DNA of 64,000 nucleotides from Primula veris (lineage: Eukaryota > Streptophyta > Magnoliopsida > Ericales > Primulaceae). The notes below the pieces were generated by a model, which saw only the letters and a program-made list of their open reading frames with translations, made no database searches and was not told the origin of the DNA. The DNA lies in contig OY821745.1 in NCBI GenBank assembly GCA_963682055.1, forward strand, positions 20,705,342 to 20,769,341, in the 5' to 3' direction. Both the position numbers and the translations under genes were made by a program. The first letter of the stretch is position 1, and each line of letters begins with the position of its first letter. Positions 1-10,715 of this stretch are shown here, in pieces.

Positions 1-70
1 CTGTAATAAGTTTGGATTTATACCTTATTCATATAATTAATTTTCTGTTTCCTTCTATTTGTGGCATTAG

Positions 71-3000
71 TTCCAAACAGCTGCTGTGAAACTCCTCCTC
101 AAATTGAGAGACGAAGAAGTAGCTGAAGGTGCTAATATGAGTAGAGGTTTGTGATATACCTGTACATTCTTTTCTTTCACCTATTTGTGTAGTTGTATGA
201 AGTATGAACATGCTAGTCTTTTGTTGTAAGTATAATATTTTGATTTTGTTCTTTCTAGAAGTTGAATTTATCAGTACAAGCAAACAAAATTTTGAGCCTA
301 ACCTGATAATTGAAAACTTATGTATATTTGGCTTGCCGATATTGTTTGTGTTTTAGAGATATATTTTTGAGAGTTAGATTGAAATTATGAACCTCGTTCA
401 GTTTTCTATGTGGTTCTAGCTGAAAGCAGAAATACATGTAAAAAATGGGTATACTATATTTAATCTATTATGTTCAATTTTGTTTAAGAACTCTCTTTCT
501 TCTTGTGAAGGAATAATGGCATAACTTTGAGGTTACAGACTATGGGTGAAGAGATGATATAGTTAAGAACTCCAAATGTTAAATGTTTGATTGGCTTCTA
601 AGTTCTAAGTTAGTGTCATGCTGATAGGTTGTAACAGGTTTCTGTATAACTTGAAGCATAATATATGGACAAGAGTGTGTAGCGCTACCTTTGAAGTCTA
701 TGTTAGCAATTATGCTGAACTTTGCATCTTTTTTCCATTTGATTTAAATTACATAGTATAATATATGGGGCCGGTTCAAGGGACATCTCTGAAACTCCAT
801 CTCATTTGTCAAATCAAGAGCTATGTTAAAGAAATATAGAGAATATAGGAGCAGAAAACATGCATTCATAGCCTTAATATCTCAATTAAGAATCACGAAC
901 TGGCGTAGTCAATTACACCACCAGGGCCAACCTCAATCCAGCGGGGTCTTAGCAACATGGTCATAGTGGCCAAGTTGCTGGTATTAAATCGGCGAATTTC
1001 CGGCAGCACTACTTGATTGGCAAGATTTATATCAGAGAAAATCCATTGATGACGAGACTGTAAAATTGAGTGGTCAAAGGTATGGTGCAGGATGATCAGA
1101 GGAGAAGGTGGTTGGTGTAACTGCGTGAATTGGTCAAGGTGTCTGAGGATTTGGTGGCGCGGGGTTTCATGGTGGTCCAAAGTCCGAACTCACTGAAGGA
1201 GAGGATTGGTTGTTTTAAGAGATGGGTAATGTTTAAATATGTTGGGCTGACATGAGATACATTAAAATTTCAAATCACAGCAATCAATTTTAAACTATTC
1301 AAGGGATTCCCCCTGGTGTCACTTTAAGTGTCATTATAGATGTTTCTTGAACCGCCTTTCACATATATGAGTATTGTTTTGTATATATAAGTGCATCCTG
1401 GATTCTAGAGAACCTTATTTTGAAAACTTATGACTTGTAAATCATCAGCTGATCAGCAAACGCATCTCCTAACCCTTAAGTTTGCTAGAAATTGACGGTA
1501 TTTAGGAATTGTCATACATGGCCTAATTGATGTCCACAAGAGATGCATTTTTCTTACTTAATGTGAAAACTGTGGGCTTATATAGATTCCGATTATAAAC
1601 ATAGATAATGAATTAATCTGCATGCAGGTATTGCGGAGTTCAGATTTTCCGTTAATGATCCCCATTGGCATAAGCAACAGGAAGCGATTAAATTGTTGAA
1701 CATGCAATTTGTAGCAAAATGGGATATTGTTCATGAGTAAGTTTTCTCTTTATAGTCATATATTATTGGATTATGTTGGTTTTCCTTTTTGCTTAGTACA
1801 AGTGACAATTGGCCACGTGAACTGTTTGGGTTTTAAATGGTTTTCCATAAATGTTAAAGTACGTGGTGTAAGTTGTGTAACATATTAGACTTATAATGCA
1901 TGGTTTTTTTAGCTACAAAATTGTTTAAAAATGATATAAGAGAAAAAAATGGGAAGGATAATTAGGACTTTGTGTTACAATGACATGATAAGAGTCGATG
2001 TATAACTATATATATATAGAGGGCGGTTATATGAACATAAAGGACATGATTTTAGACATACTTGGAAACGAATGGTCTAGATTAAACCTATAAACCCCAC
2101 CCTTTAATCCATACCCTTTATTTCCAAGTATGTCCAAAATCATGTCCTTTATGTTAATATAACCAGCCCCATATATATAATCTTCTAAGTTTGTTACTTT
2201 GTTTTACGATTTGGAGATTTGTACTTATGTGCTGTACTGGTCAAATTATTTTGGGTGTATAACCTTTTATCATGTTCACCCAGTATTGATTCAAGAACTG
2301 AAGATAACCACTTGGAGAAAAAGAATTTCTTCATTTCAGAGCATAACCTTCCGAAGTAAGTAATTTGATCTTGCTTGAGAATTATACTTGTTTATAGTTT
2401 TTCTTTTGAAGGAGGAATTCAATAGCTCCCTTTGTTTTTAATTAGTACTTTTCAGCTTGTTTGTAAGCTCAATTCGTATGTTCATCCTTAAATTCTTTGA
2501 TTCAGCCTTGAGGAGTCCGTGAAAGAAATCATCTATCCTAGAGGAGAACCCGATGCTATATCCGTGACTATGAGAGACATTGAGTTATTGAAGCCGGAAA
2601 CCTTCGTCAATGATACTATTATTGACTTCTATATAAAGTACGTTTCAAGAATTATTTTCTGTTATCATGATAGTAAAATGCAATCAACTATCTACATTTG
2701 TTTTTATACTGATCTTGTAACCTGTTTTTTTGTTTAAATAGTGAGTTGGCTGGCTTTTTTTAGAAATTAATTTGCCGTTAACAAAGAATAGAAAAATTGC
2801 GAAAACATTAACACCATGCTTACTTCACACTTAGGTGAACACAATTATATTATATCACATACTAATTAAAATATGTTTATGAGGCATATTTATGAATGAG
2901 CTAACAAATTATTTACTATAAGACAGCTTAAGCTGTTCCAATAGTTGTTGTCTTCCAATTCGTAAATATCATTAATAAGAATTAAAAGTTTCCAGATACT

Positions 3001-6000
3001 TAGCGAACAAAATCAAGCCTGGGGAAAAGCACAGGTTCCACTTTTTCAACTGTTTCTTCTTCCGGAAGCTCGCTGATTTAGATAAAGATCCAAGTAAAGC
3101 TGGTGATGGTAGGGCTGCTTTTCATCGCGTCCGGAAATGGACAAGGAAAATCAATCTTTTTGCAAAGGATTACATTTTCATTCCTGTAAATTTCAGGTAA
3201 AACATTTATGCAATTGTCCTTTTCTCTTTTGGTTGCTGTAATTTTAATCGGTTTTCTTTATTGCTTTTAAGTCTTCACTGGAGTTTGATTGTAATTTGCC
3301 ATCCGGGAGAAGCTGCCAATTTTGAAGGTTAGACTTTAGTGACTGTAACTTTTGGTGATTACTTCCGATTCCAGCTTATGCTTTCTTAATTCGTGGATCT
3401 AATTGACAGATGGAGATTTGCAGAAGAAGTCTAAAGTACCTTGTATTTTGCACATGGATTCTATCAAAGGAAGTCACAGAGGCCTCAAGAATCTTTTCCA
3501 AAGGTAGTTTGATATGCTCATGTTAAACAGCTCTTGGCTTCTTGGCTTCTTGGCTTCTTACCGTCTGATAAAAAGGAAAATTAATGTGAATTTGAATCAC
3601 TGGCTTGCCATACGTATAGCTATTGTTACCAGCATAGAATAAATCAAACATAGATTTGATCCCATTACGAGATAAGATCTGAAATTTAGTATCAGTAACT
3701 AATTTTATTGTGTGAACTCTTAAAACTTAATAATAATCAAGTTTTTTGGTAATTTTTTGTGCCTGATGGGACTGGATGTTTGAGTTCATTTCCGTTTTAT
3801 CTTTGAGTCCAGCTGTTTGACTGTTGTAATTTGACTATGATAAACTCTAGATATGGATATCACGGCCTGAAATGGCTTTAGTTTTGAGGAGCACAAATAT
3901 TTCCACATTCCACATAATGTGGATTCGTTGGCATCATGTTTTCTGTTTTCCGCACAATTTTCTACTTCATTTGTTTTTTCACTTTCCTCATATTGATGCT
4001 AGCGGGCTCAGATAATTCTTTTTTAAAAAGGATAATGATAAGAATAACTCCAGTTTTCTGCTTTTCTGTTGTTGAGTGAAATTACGTCAATTTCTTAAAT
4101 GCCAAAGTCCTTCAAAATTTTTAGAATGAAGATGCTGCTGAAAGTTGTATCTTTTTACCCTTTTCTGCGTGAGTATAATTATTGAAAAACTTATAAATAT
4201 TCATTATTTTATGACAGTTACCTTTTGGAAGAGTGGAAAGAGAGAGGGAATGAATCGGAAGATGTTTCTTCTAAATTCTTGAATTTACAGTTTCTCCCTC
4301 TTGAGGTATTATTTATTTGATAAACATATTTACTTAGGTAATCCTTTTAATAATGAAAAAGGTTTGTATCAAATGCATTTTGTTTTGCTATATTTTCAAT
4401 TACTGGTAGAGCCGTAGAGTGTAGGTAGGCTTTAAGGGCCTACCTTTAAGAATTGTAATATATACACTCTTCATGTAGGAACATTATATGAATTGAGTTA
4501 TGATACCTTAGCAAAAGCCTACATATATTATCTTATTACTTCTGAAATTTCAATGTAACATATAACTCTTCTCAAGTAAAATAGATGTTTTCACTCAATA
4601 CTCATTAGTTGGGGTGGCAGTTTTTAGGAATGAATCTTTGGTGAATATGAGTATGTTAGTTGTTTAAACTGTTGCTTTTGGAATAGGCTATATTAGAATG
4701 AGAGTAGAACTATATCTAATTTGATTGTTTTACAAAATTAGTGAACCCATTGTTTATTTTTATTCATTTTTTCTTTGAATTTCATCTCTCTTTCATTTTC
4801 ATATATTTCAGAATATCTGGAGAGCATCATTTCCTTGTATTCATTATTTGAATTAATGCTTTCGGTTGCCTTTTTTTTTTCTTTTCTTTCTGGTTCAGCT
4901 ACCGCAACAGGGTAACTCCTTTGACTGTGGCATATTCTTGCTTCATTATGTGGAGCTCTTTTTGAAGCAAGCTCCTGTTTCCTTCAACCCTTTGAAGAAA
5001 AAAGAACGTCTAAATTTTGTAAGTGATGTCACATTTCTGGCAAGAGATTGTAATTGTTGATAGTAGATGCATAATTTTTAGCATGTTGATGTAATATACC
5101 TTACTGTTCACTTTCAGTTGAATAAGAATTGGTTTCGGCCTGCTGAGGCTTCTCGCAAGCGTGCGTATATAAAGGACTTGATCATTCAAATAGTTAAAAA
5201 TTATGACAAAAACACCCAACCTGCTTCGCCTGATACCGATGAACATTTTTCTCCTGACGTTCTTATTTTAGAAGAAAGAGGCACCAAGACGGAGTTGCCT
5301 GAGGAGAAATGCAGGTTCATGAAGGCAGAGTTTTGTCATACTAATTATCCCAGTAATTTTTCTAATAAAGAATGTGGAACTGAACCACTAATAGAAACTC
5401 CCTATAGAGAAGATATTGCATGTTCCAAAGAACATGACTTATGTGGAAGACTCTTTGATGAAAATTGTTTGCTTGGGCAAAAGGTATTACGTGATCGTCT
5501 GAAAAACTTCATGTCGCCGATAGAGGTATTAATTATTTCTAAATGAAAGCATTTTTTTTATTGGATTTATTCTGGAAAGTTATCTCTTTCAGTAGCAATC
5601 CTCTTGTTTTAGAGTAATAGTATTCGTCTAAAAAAAAGGGTTATGTTACATCCAACCTTAACCTTACTTGCTGACGTATTTACCACTTGCATTGCCTTTG
5701 GCTAAAAAAGAAGGTAAGGGAAAGTATTCCTAATCAACCTTCTGTGGACCTTTCTTCTCTTATGAAATTTCTGGTTTTATTTATTTATTTATGTTAGCAA
5801 ACATTGGTTCTCTTTTCTTACTTATTTTCTTGATTTAGGAAATTGAAGAGACCTCGGAGCAACATGCTAAGTTAGAGGGGTGTTCTTCTTCATCAGAGTC
5901 AATCAATGAAAATCACATAAGTGGTCTTTTCGGCTCTAATTTTTCAGAAAGGACTGAATCTCCCTCCACGGCAAGTGCTGAGCTGGCAAGTTGTATAGTT

Positions 6001-6264
6001 GAGGACTCTGAAGAGGATGATGGGGTAATCGAAGTTACTGATCAAGCAAGATATCTTTTCGGCCAAAGAAAAGTTAATAGTACATCTAAAATAGAGGGTG
6101 GTTCTGGCGGTTGTATCGCTGTTCAAGCGGTTGATTCTGATGCGGTAGTAGAAGTGGATGAAAGTTTGGGATCGAAAAGGAGAAGCCCTAGGCCTCTCGA
6201 ACGTGTACGGCGGCGTTTAAGAAGCTCATCGAAAGAAGTGCATGAACTGCATCTGTGTGAATAG
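71..6264 (+). CDS. ULP2: ULP2-type SUMO protease (ubiquitin-like-specific protease), 5' end outside window
   Basis: Cysteine peptidase of the Ulp1/C48 family, expected to remove SUMO from nuclear proteins. Eleven exons join in phase: 71-146, 1628-1736, 2284-2355, 2506-2637, 2996-3196, 3272-3327, 3410-3503, 4218-4305, 4899-5018, 5118-5525 and 5839-6264 (stop TAG), giving 593 visible residues. The catalytic triad is readable: His199 in LHWSL, Asp232 in HMDS and Cys286 in NSFDCGIF, with the oxyanion Gln in PQQG just before. The fold starts near KEIIYPRGEPDAISVTMRD, typical of plant ULP2A/ULP2B (SPF1/SPF2) rather than ESD4-like ULP1 enzymes. After the catalytic domain comes a ~260-residue acidic, Ser-rich and then basic tail, probably disordered, ending RRRLRSSSKEVHELHLCE. 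Earlier exons, including the start codon, lie before base 1. The family call is firm; the choice between ULP2A and ULP2B is open. Confidence 0.9.
893..1180 (-). other. GC-richer block with a 95-codon open frame inside a ULP2 intron, unidentified
   Basis: Within the 1.48-kb intron between exons 71-146 and 1628-1736 is a ~300-bp stretch that is clearly less AT-rich than its surroundings and open for 95 codons on the minus strand. The frame contains segments such as LLRPRWIEVGPGGVIDY. I do not recognise the family. It could be a captured gene fragment or the remnant of a transposable element. No splice or promoter signals were seen that would make it an active gene. Confidence 0.3.
2018..2172. 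mobile_element. Small foldback MITE in a ULP2 intron
   Basis: Left and right ends are inverted copies of about 50 bp: a GGTTATAT(G/T)AACATAAAGG block followed by ACATGATTTT(A/G)GACATAC and CTTGGAAA, reversed at the other end (about 2024-2074 against 2111-2166). The inner ~35 bp is unique, and AT-rich TATATATA flanks both sides. The size of ~155 bp and the terminal inverted repeats fit a non-autonomous DNA transposon. The superfamily is not determined because the target duplication is hidden in simple TA sequence. Confidence 0.7.
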
Positions 6265-7502
6265 TGTTACCAAACTTGGGTAGTATAGCTGTGAAAATTG
6301 GAGTAAACGAAATGGCGAAGGGTAAAAGGAGAGTAGTATTTTCTATCTAGGAAGCACATATGTAATTATAGGAGTATATCCTCTTTCCACCCAAATTGAT
6401 CAGCAGGAAGCAAATTCTGTTATCGCTCCTTGTTAACTGAAGAACACTCATGTTTAGTAGTAGTATCTATTTTTGTATGGTAATGCAACTTATCCACTAA
6501 AAATGCACACGTCCGAGGATGACCGTTGTTTTGATGTTCTGGTATGTGAATTGTCACCATACAAATATAGTACACCCGAAATGGACTTGGGTATTATAAC
6601 TTTGTGGTTGATTAGAGCAATAGTTGAAGGTTTACACCAAGGTAGAACCGGTACGTTGTTTTTTTATTTTACCTTGTGTAAGCTAATTATAGAAACGTTA
6701 ATGAATCAAAACCTGACACGAAATAAAGAAAAAAATGAATAAGGAATCTTACAGATACTCCGATCTAGAATAAGGTGAGAACCTAATATAGTGAGTTTGC
6801 CATTCATTTTGGAGAAATAAATATTGATTTCAACGAAAATATATTAAAAGAACAAAACAAAGCTTTATCTATGTCTGGCTTCTAAACTTCTTAAATACTA
6901 ATCAAGCTATAAATTGTGTACATATTCGGTTCATCCGTAAAAAGACACATGAAGGAATCCATAACCAGCCATAAGAAGATCTTCGTGAACGATGGTGTCT
7001 TCTGCAACCCTGATTGTGCTGCACAAAACTGCTTACTCATTTCTATTCTGACTTCTAAGTCCCCAATGGCAAATCACCTAAAATGACCTGATCACTCTAA
7101 TTTTACACCTAATTTCAAATTTGTGCCTTTTTCACAAATATTTTAATAAAGTTAATCCGATAAGAAAAAAATACTTAAACTTACCTAATGTATTATTTCC
7201 ATTATATATAAATTGGACTTATAAGCCTCTAAATAACATGAAAACAAGGTGTTATAATTGGAAAGGTGGTGTATCATTATTTGTAAGCGTAAGTGAGATT
7301 AGAATGTATTTTGTTGACTTTGACGTGCTATTATCTGGTTAGTAATAATAATGAAAATAATAATAATACAGTAGTAGTATTGAAAACTGAACAAATCTTA
7401 CAGTTTAAAAAAGAAAAGAAAAGAAAAGAATATTTATTTAAAAAAGAAAAAGAAAAAGAAAAAGAAAAAGAGACGGGGTCGGAGAGAGTGAAGGAGGAGG
7501 CA
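6265..7502. other. Intergenic: ULP2 3' flank and MDP1 upstream region
   Basis: No convincing coding sequence. The first part is the ULP2 3' untranslated and flanking DNA. The last ~100 bp before the MDP1 ATG is an A/G-rich tract of AAAGAAAAG-type repeats (about 7408-7475), which could be 5' UTR or promoter microsatellite. Confidence 0.6.
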
Positions 7503-9800
7503 ATGGAGATAATGAATTTATTCCAACTTCTTCCTCGTTTGGTTGTCTTCGATCTCGATTACACTCTTTGGCCTTTTTATTGGTATTTCTTTCTTTCTTT
7601 TTTTTACTTACCCTTTTTACCCTTTTCATTTTTACTACTCCTTTTTAGTATGTCCTCCATTTTCATTTTTAAATAAATTTTCATATTCTTTACTTATTAA
7701 AATACGTACATCTTTTCAGTAGTTAAAGTCATATCAAATTTACAATTATAATCTCATTTTCTACGTAGGAAATAGTTTTTTTATTTTTATTTTTAAAGTG
7801 AAATTGGTTCAAATCCTTAAATATTACAGTTTTTGAATTTTCGGAACAGGATACTTATTTTGGCAAGGATGGAGTATTACATACACTACTGACCTTTTTT
7901 ATTTATTTATTTGTAACTAAAATCTCTCTGACTTTATACTAAAAAGTAACCACTCCAGGATATACAAAAGGAACGTTTTTGCATAATTGTTTTAGATATT
8001 TGGGTTTGTTGATGTTTTTTCTTTCATTGCTTGGAAGATTATGAATTTATTACTAAATAAATGGATATTGTACCTACTTTCATTACGAATATGAATATTT
8101 TTTAACAAGGGGAACGAGCGTAATTTACTAAATACTAGGAGTAGTTTTTTCATTATTATCATAATGATTTTAGGGGTATATTCAAGTAAATTTTTCTTTC
8201 TATTTATGAAAAACCAAGTAGGACCATTTTTATGGATAGAAAAGAGTATGCAAAAATATTTACACATTGAATTTGATTTGTTTCTTTCTATGAGGAAGTT
8301 GGGACTACCGCTGTCAGTGTAATTGATTTTTTGTTCAATCTTTATTGCAAACAAAGCAATTCTTTCACTTTTTATTGATTTATTTAGGAAGGGTTTATGA
8401 GTTGTGATTCTTGGCTGTACTAATTTATTTACTATAAAATTTGTACCCATTATAGTGCCAGTTCATCTCTAGGATTTAATTTGTACCGGATTAGACGAAA
8501 CCCAACATAGACGTAGACAAATCTGAAAACGAGAATCAGTAGTATATATCTTTTCTCAATGAAAATCCAATATGGTCTTTTATTTCTCCTTCTTGCAGCT
8601 AGCTTCTTACTGCCTGTTTTTAATAGGCATGATACGCTAAGAGGTTACTCTCACATATCCACAACTTGCTATAACAGAATGCTTCACATTGTAATTCTAT
8701 TATTGAGTCCTCGAGTTGGCAACAACGTTTAACATTGCATGTGTTTTTGGGACATGAAAGTTCTTAATCTTACTGTTTTACTCTAGCTAGCTTATAGTAA
8801 GTATCTTTATTGATTTATATCTGAGCAAAGACCCAATTTATCTTAGCCCTTTTAGTTCTCTATGAATTTGGTTTTAATGTTTCATCGGTCTACTTTAAGA
8901 CTTTTCACATAAATTTTATTTTTATCAGTGAATGCCGCTCAAAGCGTGAAATGCCGTCACTATACCCTGATGCAAAAGGCATTCTATATGCACTAAAAGA
9001 CAAAGGAATTGATCTGGCGATTGCATCAAGATCTCCCACTGCAGATATAGCGAAGACCTTTCTTGACAAATTAGACATTCGATCGATGTTTGTAGCCGAG
9101 GTGACTTTTCAACCAATATATTCCAGTTTTATTCTAGGTGTATCACTATGTTTCGGCAATAAACCTGTGGTTCTAACCACTTTAATATGCATCTTTAATA
9201 CTCCAGGAGATCTTTTCTAGTTGGACTCACAAAACAGATCATTTTCAAAGGATTAACAAGAAGACAGGGGTGCCCTACAACTCTATGCTCTTTTTTGATG
9301 ACGAGGATCGAAATATAGTGACGGTATATTTACCAACTCACCATAACTTCGTTTATTATTATTATTATTGCATGAAAGATGTTAGTTACGAGTATCGACT
9401 CCAGTGACATGAAATTAAGTCTAGTGTTTTTAGTTATACCCGAGTAAAATGAAGATTTCAGTATTTTGGTCCATACAGTGAATATTTTATTTAATAACCC
9501 AAGGATAGTAGCAACAAATAAGAAGAACTGTTTCATTACCTTCAAGTTTTTCCCTCCTTCCCAAGAACAGACTTAATAGAAACTAAGAAAGTGAATGAAC
9601 CAAATACTAAGAAACAAAATATAATGCCAAACGGGCCGTTCGTAATATATATCTTTATTGTGCAGGTGTCGAAGATGGGCGTTACAAGCATCTTAGTCGG
9701 AAATGGCGTGAACCTTGGGGCTTTTAGGCAAGGGCTTTTAGAGTTTTCGCAAAATGCTGGGTCATCATCATCGAACAAGAATAAGGATAAGAAAAAGTGA
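7503..9800 (+). CDS. MDP1: Magnesium-dependent phosphatase 1 (HAD superfamily)
   Basis: Small soluble HAD phosphatase. Family members dephosphorylate protein phosphotyrosine or sugar/fructosamine phosphates in vitro. Four exons join in phase: 7503-7582, 8929-9100, 9207-9323 and 9666-9800 (stop TGA), giving 167 residues, the usual size. Motif I is FDLDYTLWPF with nucleophile Asp17 and acid/base Asp19. The LWPF extension is diagnostic of the MDP-1 branch. Motif II is IASRS (residues 58-62), where many relatives have ASRT. A Lys lies in WTHKTDHF or INKKTG, and motif IV is LFFDDEDRN (acidic residues 115-118). The C-terminus is a short Ser/Asn/Lys tail. ATG at 7503 and the in-frame ATG at 7512 are both possible starts; the first is used here. 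The 1.35-kb first intron splits the Tyr-Cys codons just after motif I. Confidence 0.92.
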
Positions 9801-10715
9801 TTGCTTGTATTCTTATTTGGCACCTGATAGCACACATTGAATTGTTTGATGGATTAATATTCATTTAAATATGTATTGAGCTATTATTCCCGTTACTCAA
9901 ATAGTCAAATGGGGAATGTGTAATATACATTGTGTTTCCTCAATGATAATATATGAAGGTGAAAATCATTCTCATCTGCCATCTGGTGCGAAGTGCTTAC
10001 AGCTAATGCGAACCAAAATACTTCTAGTTTCCGATTATAACCGATGATATGCATTTGGCCAGAATTGGCTTGTTTTGCTGCAAGTTATATCAAACAAGTT
10101 GTAGTACATTTGAGGCTCAAAAAACAACTGATTTTTTTAAAACTTAACTTTTTAAAACTTTTTCAGGCTAAATATTAACTCAGTCTGTAAGAAAGATGTC
10201 AAACTCATGCACTGCATCTTACTATCTTAGTACAAGCAAAAAGCAAAAGGCTGATTTTCAAATCCGTAACCAAACAAACCCAGATAGCGAGTACTTCCTC
10301 TCTTCTCAGGTCAATTGTCATAAACATTTTTTTTTTTGTAACTAGTCTATTTAAAAGGCCAAAAATGAAAAAGAGACGGCCTTAGAGAACCTCTAGACGT
10401 GTTTGCTGCATTAATCATCATGTGCCAAATAAATAAATAAAAAATGAAAACAAAAGGAACAATATATAGGATCAGCGATAGATTGAAGAATATAAATACA
10501 ACCTTTCCCCGATGGAGAATAAGGAATTCCTTGAACATGTAAAAGATTCAAGTTACAACATCTCATAACAACTCAGAAAGTCATAAGTAGACTCTTCTTC
10601 CTTCCAACTAAAATTCTCATACCAAACAGTAGTTTACAAATAAAAATAAAATTTCCTATTTGTTGTGCAAAAGTGAAGAATCACTAGTTCACAATCAACT
10701 TTTCAGAATAGACCT
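9801..10715. other. Intergenic spacer between convergent genes MDP1 and the coiled-coil gene
   Basis: Both neighbours end here, MDP1 from the left and the coiled-coil gene from the right, so the spacer holds two 3' untranslated regions and terminators. It is AT-rich. No open frame, repeat or RNA gene was recognised. Confidence 0.6.

Noticed and set aside
6473..6742. 89-codon open frame downstream of ULP2
   Set aside because: No similarity, composition of AT-rich intergenic DNA, no splice or promoter context.
9542..9835. Open frame antisense to the last MDP1 exon
   Set aside because: Covers a confirmed exon with intact HAD motifs on the plus strand.
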